This document shows, piece by piece, positions 51,933 through 60,292 of a stretch of DNA of 64,000 bases. The position numbers and the translations under genes were made by a program. The stretch comes from Trichlorobacter thiogenes (lineage in GTDB: Bacteria; Desulfobacterota; Desulfuromonadia; Geobacterales; Pseudopelobacteraceae). How positions within the stretch are numbered: position 1 is the stretch's first letter; every line of letters starts with the position of its first letter. The notes under the pieces are model-generated. The model worked only from the letters and a program-made list of their open reading frames with translations. It did not search any database and was not told the DNA's origin. The stretch covers positions 489,269 to 553,268 of the forward strand of contig NZ_FUWR01000001.1 of the NCBI RefSeq assembly GCF_900167465.1, written 5' to 3'.

Positions 51933-54900
51933 CTACTTCTTCTCGCAGCTGTCTTCGAAGCTGAGTGCTGCCAGCTTCTGGTAGTAGGCAAGGTGTGCCT
52001 TGGACCACTCACCGGCCTTCTTCATCATTGCCTCTGCCCCTTTGGGGTTGGCCTTCTTGAGCATCCGGTAACGGTTTTCGTTATTGGTGTACTCTTCGAA
52101 GCTGATGGTTGGGGCCTTGCTGTCCAGTTGCAGCGGGTTTTTACACTCGGCTGCCAGGGCAGGATTGTAGCGGTACAGCGGCCAGTAGCCAGACTGTACG
52201 GCCTTCTTCTGGGCATCAACACCGGCAGTCATATCAATGCCGTGGGCGATACAGTGGGAGTAGGCAATGATCAGTGACGGACCATCAAAGGCCTCGGCCT
52301 CAAGCATGGCCTTAACGCACTGAGCTGGGTTGGACAGTGCTACGGTGGCCACATAGACCGAACCGTAGGACATGGCGATCATGCCCAGGTCTTTCTTGGC
52401 CATCCCTTTACCGCCAGCAGCAAACTGGGCTACTGCACCGATCGGGGTGGACTTGGAAGCCTGGCCGCCGGTGTTGGAGTAGACTTCGGTATCCAGAACA
52501 AACAGGTTGATGTTCTTGCCGGAAGCGATGACATGGTCCAGACCACCGAAACCGATATCGTATGCCCAGCCGTCACCACCGATACACCAGACTGATTTCT
52601 TAACCAGATAATCAGCAATCGGTGCCAGCAGCTTGGCAGTGGCATCTTTACTGCCTTTGATGGCTGCCTTCAGCTTCTCAACCCGGCCACGCTGGGCTTC
52701 GATGCCTGCCTGGGTGGATTGATCAGCAGCAAGGATCTCTTTGAACAGCTTTGCATTGGCAGCAAAGGCCTTGTTCTCAGACAGGGTTACCAGATACTCA
52801 CCGGCAGACTTGGTGAACTGGTCAACGGTCAGACGCATACCGTAACCAAACTCGGCATTGTCCTCAAACAGGGAGTTTGACCAGGCCGGGCCACGACCAT
52901 CAGCACGCTGTGCATAGGGGGTGGTAGGCAGGTTGCCGCCGTAGATGGAAGAGCAACCGGTTGCGTTGGCAACGATCATCCGATCGCCGAACAGCTGGGT
53001 CAACAGCTTGAGGTACGGAGTCTCGCCACAACCGGCACAGGCACCGGAGAACTCGAACAGCGGGCGGACCAGCTGGTTGTTGCTGAGGGTATCCAGTTTG
53101 AGCGTACTTGCATCAACATCAGGCAGCTTCAGGAAGAAATCGAAGTTTTCTGCCTCAGAGGCACGCAATGGTGGCTGGAAGGTCATATCCAGCGCCTTGT
53201 GCTCTGCATTGGTCTTGTCCTTGGCAGGACAGTTGTGGGCACAGGCGCCGCAACCGGTACAATCTTCCGGTGCAACCTGTACGGTCAGCTTCTTGCCTTC
53301 CTGACCCTTGATCTTGCAATCAGCAGACTTGAAGGTCTTGGGAGCATCCTTCAGCAGTTTGCCGTCAAAAGATTTCATCCGCACTGCTGCGTGTGGGCAG
53401 ACAAAGGAGCAGATACCGCACTGGATACAGAGTTTCTCATCCCAAACCGGGATTTCAGTGGCGATGTTGCGCTTCTCGTACTGTGAAGTTGCAGTGGGGA
53501 AGGTACCATCAGCAGGCATCTTGGACACCGGCAGCTGGTCGCCCAGACCGGCCACGATCACACCGGTAACATCCTTGACGAACTTAGGAGCCTTGCTGGA
53601 AACAGCAGCAGCCATCTTCAGCTTGCTGGATGCCTTGCTCGGTACCTTTACTTCATAGAAGTTGTTCAGGCCGGCATCAACCGCCTTGTAGTTCATCTCC
53701 AGAACTTTTTCGCCAGCCTTGCCATAGGACTTCTTGATGGCGCCTTTGATGGAATCAACCGCATCTTTCAGCGGAATGATATTGGAGATCTTGAAGAACG
53801 CGGTCTGCATGATCACGTTAATACGGGGTCCGAGGCCGATTTCATTGCCCAGCTTAACGCCATCGATCACGTAGAACTTGAGTTTCTTGGCTATAATCTG
53901 CTGCTGTACTTCCTTCGGCATGGTGTCCCATACCTCTTCCGCAGAGAAAGGGGCGTTCAGCAGGAAAGTTGCGCCGGTCTTGGCTTTGGCCAGCATGTCG
54001 TACTTCTCCAGGAAGGAGAAGTTGTGGCAGGCCACAAAGTCTGCCTCTTGCACCAGGTACGGGGCGCGGATCGGCTTTTTACCAAAACGCAGGTGCGAGG
54101 TGGTCATGGAACCGGCCTTCTTGGAGTCATACACAAAGTAAGCCTGAGCGTTGTTATTGGTTTCTTCACCAATGATCTTGATGGAGTTCTTGTTGGCGCC
54201 AACAGTACCGTCGGAACCGAGACCGAAGAACATCGCCTCATAGGTGCCGGGCATCGGGTTGGTGAAGGAGTAATCAACCTTGAGGCTGCTATTGGTGACA
54301 TCTTCCTCAATACCAACCACAAACTTGTTCTTTGGCTTGGCTGACTTCAGGTTGTCCAGCACGGCCTTGGCCATGGCCGGGTTGAACTCTTTGGAACCGA
54401 GACCATAACGACCACCAACGATGACCGGATAGCCCTTCATCTTCAGCTTGCCGGAAGCCATTGCCTCGCCGATGGCGGTGCGAACATCCAGATAGATCGG
54501 TTCGCCCAGTGAACCAGGCTCTTTGGTACGATCCAGAACAGCAATCTTTTTGACGGTCTTTGGCAACGCCTTGATGAAGGCGTCCAGTGGGAAGGGGCGA
54601 TACAGACGGATTTTCACCACGCCGACCTTCTCACCTTTTTTAGCCAGGTTCTCAACAGTGTCCTGAACAACATCAGCACCGGAACCCATCACCACCACAA
54701 CACGCTCGGCATCCTTGGCGCCAACATAATCAACCAGCTTGTACTTGCGGCCGGTCAGCTTGCCAAACTTGTCCATCTCTTCCTGAACAATCTTCTCGCA
54801 AACAGGGTAGAAGGGGTTGACGGTCTCGCGACCCTGGAAGTAGACGTCCGGGTTTTGGGCAGTACCACGCATGACCGGCTTGTCAGGGTTCAGGCCCCGT

Positions 54901-55514
54901 GCCTTATGCTCAGCGATCAGCTTATCGTCAACCATGGCCCGCATCTCATCAAAGGAGAGCTCAACCACTTTCTGGATTTCGTGGGAGGTGCGGAAACCAT
55001 CAAAATAATGCAGGAACGGAAGCCGGGCACGCAGGGTGGAGGACTGGGCGATCAGGGCAAAGTCCATAACCTCTTGCACGTTGTTGGAGCAGAGGAAGGC
55101 CCAGCCAGTTGAGCGGCAGGACATTACGTCGGAATGGTCACCGAAGATCGACAGTGCCTGGGCAGCGATGGCGCGAGCCGAGACATGGAATACGGTGGAG
55201 GTCAGCTCGCCGGCGATCTTGAACATGTTGGGGATCATCAGCAAGAGGCCCTGGGAGGCGGTGAAGGTGGTGGTCAGAGCGCCAGCCTGCAGGGCGCCGT
55301 GCACAGCACCGGCTGCGCCGCCTTCTGACTGCATCTCAACCACGGACGGGACGTTGCCCCAAATGTTCTTCTCACCCACGGCGCTTTTGGCGTCGGAGAT
55401 CTCACCCATGACCGAGGACGGGGTAATCGGGTAAATGGCAATAACTTCGTTGGTGGCGTGGGCCACGTGGGCTGCGGCGGTGTTACCGTCGATGGTGACC
55501 ATCTTCTTGCTCAT
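51933..55514 (-). CDS. nifJ: Pyruvate:ferredoxin (flavodoxin) oxidoreductase, single-chain
   Basis: 1193 residues from the ATG at 55514 (AGGAGGA upstream; the frame opens 27 codons further up without a site). Domain order: domain I with IDGNTAAAHVAHATNEVIAIYPITPSSVMGE (pyruvate/TPP pyr region), gamma domain, two 4Fe-4S clusters (CIQCGICSFVCPHAA and CTGCGACAHNCPAKD), then the TPP-binding PP domain with C-terminal GDGWAYDIGFGGLDHVIASG. Links pyruvate and acetyl-CoA to reduced ferredoxin in central carbon metabolism. Same strand as recR, 50 bases apart. Confidence 0.96.
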   Translation of the reverse strand: MSKKMVTIDGNTAAAHVAHATNEVIAIYPITPSSVMGEISDAKSAVGEKNIWGNVPSVVEMQSEGGAAGAVHGALQAGALTTTFTASQGLLLMIPNMFKIAGELTSTVFHVSARAIAAQALSIFGDHSDVMSCRSTGWAFLCSNNVQEVMDFALIAQSSTLRARLPFLHYFDGFRTSHEIQKVVELSFDEMRAMVDDKLIAEHKARGLNPDKPVMRGTAQNPDVYFQGRETVNPFYPVCEKIVQEEMDKFGKLTGRKYKLVDYVGAKDAERVVVVMGSGADVVQDTVENLAKKGEKVGVVKIRLYRPFPLDAFIKALPKTVKKIAVLDRTKEPGSLGEPIYLDVRTAIGEAMASGKLKMKGYPVIVGGRYGLGSKEFNPAMAKAVLDNLKSAKPKNKFVVGIEEDVTNSSLKVDYSFTNPMPGTYEAMFFGLGSDGTVGANKNSIKIIGEETNNNAQAYFVYDSKKAGSMTTSHLRFGKKPIRAPYLVQEADFVACHNFSFLEKYDMLAKAKTGATFLLNAPFSAEEVWDTMPKEVQQQIIAKKLKFYVIDGVKLGNEIGLGPRINVIMQTAFFKISNIIPLKDAVDSIKGAIKKSYGKAGEKVLEMNYKAVDAGLNNFYEVKVPSKASSKLKMAAAVSSKAPKFVKDVTGVIVAGLGDQLPVSKMPADGTFPTATSQYEKRNIATEIPVWDEKLCIQCGICSFVCPHAAVRMKSFDGKLLKDAPKTFKSADCKIKGQEGKKLTVQVAPEDCTGCGACAHNCPAKDKTNAEHKALDMTFQPPLRASEAENFDFFLKLPDVDASTLKLDTLSNNQLVRPLFEFSGACAGCGETPYLKLLTQLFGDRMIVANATGCSSIYGGNLPTTPYAQRADGRGPAWSNSLFEDNAEFGYGMRLTVDQFTKSAGEYLVTLSENKAFAANAKLFKEILAADQSTQAGIEAQRGRVEKLKAAIKGSKDATAKLLAPIADYLVKKSVWCIGGDGWAYDIGFGGLDHVIASGKNINLFVLDTEVYSNTGGQASKSTPIGAVAQFAAGGKGMAKKDLGMIAMSYGSVYVATVALSNPAQCVKAMLEAEAFDGPSLIIAYSHCIAHGIDMTAGVDAQKKAVQSGYWPLYRYNPALAAECKNPLQLDSKAPTISFEEYTNNENRYRMLKKANPKGAEAMMKKAGEWSKAHLAYYQKLAALSFEDSCEKK

Positions 55515-55564
55515 GCTGCTCCTCCTGTTGATGTGGTACTGATAATGTCCGATGCTGAACGGAT

Positions 55565-56158
55565 CTAAAGTTCGCTTCTTCCCTTCATGGCCCACTGCAC
55601 TGTGGCAGGGTCCACAAATTCGATATCACTGCCCAGCGGGATGCCGTGTGCCAGCCGGGTGACCCTGACCCCCAGCGGCTTTAGCTGTCGCGCCAGGTAA
55701 AGGGCGGTTGTTTCACCTTCCACCGTAAAGTTGGTGGCAATCACCACCTCCTCCACCGTGCCCTGTTCAATCCGCGTCAGAAGTTCCTTGATCCGCAGAT
55801 CATCAGGATTGACGCCATGTAACGGCGAAATCGCCCCCTGCAGCACATGGTAGCTACCGTGATAGGCGTTGCTCCGTTCCAGAGCCAGCATATCCTGCGA
55901 GGTCTCAACCACACAGATCACACTGCTGTCACGGCTGCCGGTGCAGATGGGACAGGGGTCCTGCTCAGTCAGTGCAAAACAGACAGAACAGGCACACACC
56001 CGCTCCTGGACCTGAACAAGCGCCTCTGCCAGGGAACCAAGATTCTGGGGTGACTTAAGGAGATGAAATGCCAGGCGCAGGGCGGTACGTTCGCCAATCC
56101 CGGGAAGTTTCTTCAGTTCTCCCACCAGCCGTGTCAATGTTGGGGCATGTTGTAGCAT
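55565..56158 (-). CDS. recR: Recombination protein RecR
   Basis: 197 residues. HhH (KLPGIGERTALRLAFHLL), Cys4 zinc finger (CACSVCFALTEQDPCPIC), Toprim domain (ICVVETSQDMLALE, IKELLTRIEQGTVEEVVIATNFTVEGETTALYLAR). Part of the dnaX-ybaB-recR block; acts in gap repair through RecFOR. Confidence 0.96.
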   Translation of the reverse strand: MLQHAPTLTRLVGELKKLPGIGERTALRLAFHLLKSPQNLGSLAEALVQVQERVCACSVCFALTEQDPCPICTGSRDSSVICVVETSQDMLALERSNAYHGSYHVLQGAISPLHGVNPDDLRIKELLTRIEQGTVEEVVIATNFTVEGETTALYLARQLKPLGVRVTRLAHGIPLGSDIEFVDPATVQWAMKGRSEL

Positions 56159-56292
56159 AGAATAATGGCCAGATAAAACAATTTTTTATAATTATAGTGT
56201 GGTTAAAAATATGCAGACGAAGGGAGCCCCGCGTCTGCACGTTTCCATTGAAATCAGCCAGTTCAATTACAGCACGAGTAAAAGCTGGATAA

Positions 56293-56607
56293 CTAGAACA
56301 GGCCGGGAATACTCATGCCGCCGGTGATTTTTGACATCTCTCCGGACAGCTCGGCATGTACTGTTTTTAATGCCTCGTTTACGGCTGCGATGATCAGATC
56401 CTGCAGCATCTCAACATCATTGGGATCAACCGCCTCAGGCTTGATGGTCAGTGATTTAATCTCATTCTTACCGTTCACCACAACGGTTACAGCCCCACCG
56501 CCAGCTGTTGCAGAAGCCTCTTTCAGGGCTGCTTCTTCCTGCAGTTTCGCCATCTTCTGCTGGATCATCTGGGCCTGCTTCATAATTCCTGCCAAACCTT
56601 TAGACAT
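56293..56607 (-). CDS. ybaB: YbaB/EbfC family nucleoid-associated protein
   Basis: 104 residues. Family pattern GLAGIMKQAQMIQQKMAKLQEEAALKEASATAGGGAVTVVVNGKNEIKSLTIKPEAVDPNDVEMLQDLIIAAVNEAL. DNA-binding dimer. Between dnaX and recR, as in most bacteria. Confidence 0.95.
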   Translation of the reverse strand: MSKGLAGIMKQAQMIQQKMAKLQEEAALKEASATAGGGAVTVVVNGKNEIKSLTIKPEAVDPNDVEMLQDLIIAAVNEALKTVHAELSGEMSKITGGMSIPGLF

Positions 56608-56658
56608 GGTGTAACTCCTCCTTTGGTGTCATCTGAAACGATGTTACGCTACACAGCA

Positions 56659-58332
56659 TTACAGCTCTTTAATTTCAACGATCTCTCCACCAAGTACCCG
56701 TAATGCCTCTTGCACCACCGGGTGCTCATTTACTTCACGCTGGATTGAGTCCCGTCGCTGCTCCTCATCATGCTTTTTTTTTTCAGCCAGTGAACAGGGG
56801 GATGCACCATCGCCAGCCGCTGTAATCGACACGACCTTGACCACGGTGGGCTGGTGCATGTACAGGGCAGCCAGTGCATCAACCGCTTTTTTGTTATCAA
56901 CATCCTGCAGGCTGGTCAGATAGTAGGAGCCTTCCGGAAAGCCGATCTCGATCCGATCCGGGGCATAGGCCAAGGGTGAGCCATGCTCAAGCAGTGCCCC
57001 TAAAGCAGGTTTCTGCTCCAGGCAGAAGGTGACAAAACGCTCCCACCCCCCGCCAACACCACCAGCAGGTGCCACCGGTGCTGGTGCAACTGACGCAGCA
57101 GCAGCTTCCTGACGGGGTGGAGCTATGTTTCTGGGGGTTGATTGCTGCGCCGTAGCCGGGGCAGACCACAGCTCCGGGGTCGTCTGGGCAATGCCGGTTT
57201 CCAGATGTTTAATCCGATCAAGCAGCTGTTGGATCGGCAGCACCGGTTGCAGGTTCGCCATCTTCAGCAGGGCCATCTCCAGCAACAACCGCGGAAACGA
57301 GGCGTGGGCCATCTCACCTTCAGCCTTAACCAGCAGGGTCAGGCGACGCTGAATATCGGCAGCACTCTGTTCCCCGGCCTGCTGTCGCAACTCTTCAAGC
57401 TCTGCTTCTGCCAGATCAAGGATCTCGCCAGGTTTGGGAACCGAGCGGATAATCAGCAGATTGCGGAAATGGATGATCAATTCCTGGGTAAACTGGCGCA
57501 CATTATAGCCAAAGGCATCCACCCGGCGCACACCTTCCAGCGCCCCCTGGGTATTGCCAGCAAAGACCGCGCTGGAAAGCTCTGCCAAAAGGCGTCGATC
57601 CACCACCCCAACCAGCGTGGCCACATCCTCATCAGCCACGGTATTGCCGCAGAAGGCCAGCACCTGATCAAAACAGGTGATGGAATCCCGCATGCTGCCG
57701 TCACCCTTGCGGGCAACCAGAGCCAGAGCGGCATCACTGATGACGATCCCTTCCTGATCAGCAATCTCGCGCAGACGACCAACAATCTTGATCAGCGGCA
57801 CCCGTTTGAAATCAAAACGCTGGCAGCGGGAGAGGATGGTAATCGGCAGTTTGTGCGGTTCAGTGGTGGCAAAGATGAACTTGACGTGGGGCGGCGGTTC
57901 TTCCAGCGTCTTCAACAGGGCGTTGAAGGCGTTGGTGGAGAGCATGTGCACTTCGTCAATGATATAGATCTTGTAGCGGCTGTGGGAGGGGAGATAGCGG
58001 CTGTTGTCCCGCAGTTCACGGACATCATCCACACCGGTGTTGGAGGCACCGTCAATCTCGAAGACATCGGTGGAGCTGCCGTCAGTGATCTCTTTGCACT
58101 GTGGACAGACATTGCAGGGCTCCAGCGAAACACCCTGCTCACAGTTAAGGGCCTTGGCCAGAATACGGGCCGTACTGGTCTTGCCAACCCCCCGGGCACC
58201 ACTGAACAGAAAGGCATGGGCTACCCGGCCGGTATCAATGGCATTCTGCAGGGTACGGCTGACATGCTCCTGACCGGTTAATCCGGCAAAGGTTTGTGGG
58301 CGATATTTGCGGGCAAGGACTTCGTAGGACAC
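56659..58332 (-). CDS. dnaX: DNA polymerase III tau/gamma subunit
   Basis: 557 residues from a GTG at 58332, chosen because AGGAAG lies six bases before it and the protein then begins MSYEVLARKYRPQTF, matching other DnaX. The ATG at 58356 would add eight residues and lacks a ribosome binding site. Features: Walker A GARGVGKTSTA, zinc finger CNVCPQCKEITDG, DEVHMLS, sensor SRCQRFDFKR. Domain V-like tail ends EIKEL. A run of ten A (56774-56783) codes for EKKK near residue 518. The gene starts 38 bases after the SRP RNA stem. Confidence 0.94.
   Translation of the reverse strand: MSYEVLARKYRPQTFAGLTGQEHVSRTLQNAIDTGRVAHAFLFSGARGVGKTSTARILAKALNCEQGVSLEPCNVCPQCKEITDGSSTDVFEIDGASNTGVDDVRELRDNSRYLPSHSRYKIYIIDEVHMLSTNAFNALLKTLEEPPPHVKFIFATTEPHKLPITILSRCQRFDFKRVPLIKIVGRLREIADQEGIVISDAALALVARKGDGSMRDSITCFDQVLAFCGNTVADEDVATLVGVVDRRLLAELSSAVFAGNTQGALEGVRRVDAFGYNVRQFTQELIIHFRNLLIIRSVPKPGEILDLAEAELEELRQQAGEQSAADIQRRLTLLVKAEGEMAHASFPRLLLEMALLKMANLQPVLPIQQLLDRIKHLETGIAQTTPELWSAPATAQQSTPRNIAPPRQEAAAASVAPAPVAPAGGVGGGWERFVTFCLEQKPALGALLEHGSPLAYAPDRIEIGFPEGSYYLTSLQDVDNKKAVDALAALYMHQPTVVKVVSITAAGDGASPCSLAEKKKHDEEQRRDSIQREVNEHPVVQEALRVLGGEIVEIKEL
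56774..56783 (-). other. A10 homopolymer in dnaX
   Basis: Ten A on the coding strand (GAA AAA AAA AAG). One extra A would give GCA TGA and stop 36 codons early; similar runs drive transcript slippage in Thermus dnaX. Too close to the end to make the usual gamma form. Confidence 0.4.
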
Positions 58333-58370
58333 GGGTGACTTCCTGAACGTGGACATGCAGTACAAATAAG

Positions 58371-58500
58371 TTGTGGACGGAGATGATAGCCGGGTTTACC
58401 TGCGGCACACAGCGACAGCCGCTGCCGTTGCTTCCTTCCGGACCTGGCGGAGTTCACAGCCTGCCGTTGCGCAGGGCCCGGCTATCATCTCCGTCCACAA
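58371..58500 (-). ncRNA. ffs: Signal recognition particle RNA (bacterial small type), with extended stem
   Basis: Minus strand. The SRP domain IV is clear: CCAGGTCCGGAAGGAAGCAA (about 58427-58446) with the GGAA tetraloop and flanking symmetric internal loop. Its base is closed by CCCGGC / GCCGGG, extended to a perfect 24-base-pair inverted repeat (58371-58394 and 58477-58500). The 5' side has TTGACA-17-TATGCA upstream (58511-58560). No terminator lies between it and dnaX, so it is probably cut from a longer transcript. Confidence 0.93.
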
Positions 58501-58519
58501 ACAGAAAATGCTGAGGATT

Positions 58520-58555
58520 GAGCAGGTTGTCTGCATACCATACCGCTACGGTTTT
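58520..58555 (-). promoter_or_regulatory. Promoter of the SRP RNA / dnaX transcript
   Basis: On the minus strand TTGACA, 17-base spacer, TATGCA (weak -10). It lies about 30-40 bases from the SRP stem. Confidence 0.4.
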
Positions 58556-58669
58556 GTCAAAACCTGTTCAACCTATCAGCACTGCTTCAAACAGCCGGTT
58601 CATACTTGCAGTGCTGCCGGGCTGTGTTAAACTCCTGCCAACTTTGCGTCCATGGAGGCTGACCAGCCC

Positions 58670-60292
58670 ATGCCATATCAATCACTATCAACCCACATAC
58701 TACTGATTATCTGCCTGTTCTTATCTTCTACCGTGGCGACCCATGCGGCTCAAACCGACAATCAACCGACGGCACAAACCACGGCTACGGTGGTGGTTTT
58801 CAACCGTCCGGTGGTTGAATTCCGTGCTCCATTGCTGGGGGTTCCGATTGGAGAGCGGGCACAGCGGGCCAGTGAGGTATTGCGCCGTATGCTGGCTTCC
58901 AGCACCAGCGGCAAGGTCACCACTCAGCAGATTCCCCAGGGGATTTCCATTATGCTGGACGGGGTACTGGCCTTTACCATGGTGCCTGAAGATGCTGACC
59001 CACTGAAACAGGAATCCCTGGAACAGGCGGCCAAAAATGCCGTAGCCGCCCTGGAACTGGTGGTCCGGGAAACCCGAGAAGCACGCGACCTGAAGCTCTT
59101 AATGCATGCAACAGGCTTTGTGCTGGCTGCCACCCTGGCATTTCTGCTGCTGGTCTGGCTGCTGCACCGGGCCAGAAAATGGCTGACCTTCCGCCTGGCC
59201 AGTCTTGCCCATACCCATGCAGAACGTCTCAGCGTGGGTGGCGAGTCGCTGATGAACCGCGAGCGACTGCTGCAACTGGTGCGGCGGGCAGTCACACTGG
59301 CATACTGGGCACTGGTCCTGTTTCTGTTCTACGACTGGCTGGGTTTTACCCTGGGACGGTTTCCCTATACCCGGCCCTGGGGAGAGCGACTGACCCAGTA
59401 TCTGCTTGATCTGATCGCCCGCTTTGGGGGCGCCATTGCCCGCACCATACCGGATCTGCTGGTGGCAGTCCTGATCTTCCTGATCGCCAAGTTCATCATT
59501 GACCTCCTGAAAACCGTCTTTGAGCGGGTTGAGCAGGGCAAGCTGCAGCTGGCCTGGCTGGACCAGGACACGGTCAGCCCCACCCGTCGCCTGATCTCGG
59601 CCGGTATCTGGCTCTTTGCCCTGGTAATGGCCTATCCCTACCTGCCCGGCTCCGGCACTGAGGCGTTCAAGGGGCTTTCGGTACTAATCGGCCTGATGGT
59701 CTCGTTGGGGGCTTCCAGCCTGGTGGGTCAGGCGGCCAGCGGCCTGATCCTGATGTACACCCGCACCATTCGGGCCGGTGAGTATGTCCAGATCTCCGGT
59801 CACCAGGGCACTGTCATGGAGCTGGGGCTGTTCACCACCCGGATCCGCACCGGCCTTGGTGAAGAACTAACCCTGCCCAATGCCCTGATCCTCGGCAATG
59901 TCTCCCGCAACTACTCCCGCACCGTGGGTGATGGCTTTATACTGGAGACCGGCGTGACCATCGGCTATGACACCCCCTGGCGCCAGGTACATGCCATGCT
60001 GATTGAGGCTGCAACACGCACCCCCGGTGTACAGTCTGATCCCGGCCCCCGTGTCTTTCAGACCGCCCTGTCTGACTACTACCCCGAATACCGGCTGGCC
60101 TGTCAGGTTTTGCGGACAGGACCAACCCAGCGTGCCGAGGTATTAAGCACCCTGCATGCCAATATTCAGGATGTCTTTAACGAGTATGGCGTACAGATCA
60201 TGTCGCCCCACTATCTGGGAGATCCCCCTGAAGCGAAGATAGTACCCAAAGAGCAGTGGTATCAGGCACCTGCCCAGAAAGCGGAACCGTAA
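58670..60292 (+). CDS. Mechanosensitive ion channel (MscS family)
   Basis: 540 residues from the ATG at 58670 (GGAGG eleven bases before); 58652 is the alternative. Signal-like N-terminus (LLIICLFLSSTVATHAAQ), long periplasmic part, about five membrane helices, and the MscS core with GLMVSLGASSLVGQAASGLILMYTRTIRAGEYVQISGHQGTVMELGLFTTRIRTGLGEELTLPNALILGNVSRNYS. Osmotic safety valve. The next gene overlaps the stop (TAATG), so they are translationally coupled. Confidence 0.93.
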   Translation: MPYQSLSTHILLIICLFLSSTVATHAAQTDNQPTAQTTATVVVFNRPVVEFRAPLLGVPIGERAQRASEVLRRMLASSTSGKVTTQQIPQGISIMLDGVLAFTMVPEDADPLKQESLEQAAKNAVAALELVVRETREARDLKLLMHATGFVLAATLAFLLLVWLLHRARKWLTFRLASLAHTHAERLSVGGESLMNRERLLQLVRRAVTLAYWALVLFLFYDWLGFTLGRFPYTRPWGERLTQYLLDLIARFGGAIARTIPDLLVAVLIFLIAKFIIDLLKTVFERVEQGKLQLAWLDQDTVSPTRRLISAGIWLFALVMAYPYLPGSGTEAFKGLSVLIGLMVSLGASSLVGQAASGLILMYTRTIRAGEYVQISGHQGTVMELGLFTTRIRTGLGEELTLPNALILGNVSRNYSRTVGDGFILETGVTIGYDTPWRQVHAMLIEAATRTPGVQSDPGPRVFQTALSDYYPEYRLACQVLRTGPTQRAEVLSTLHANIQDVFNEYGVQIMSPHYLGDPPEAKIVPKEQWYQAPAQKAEP

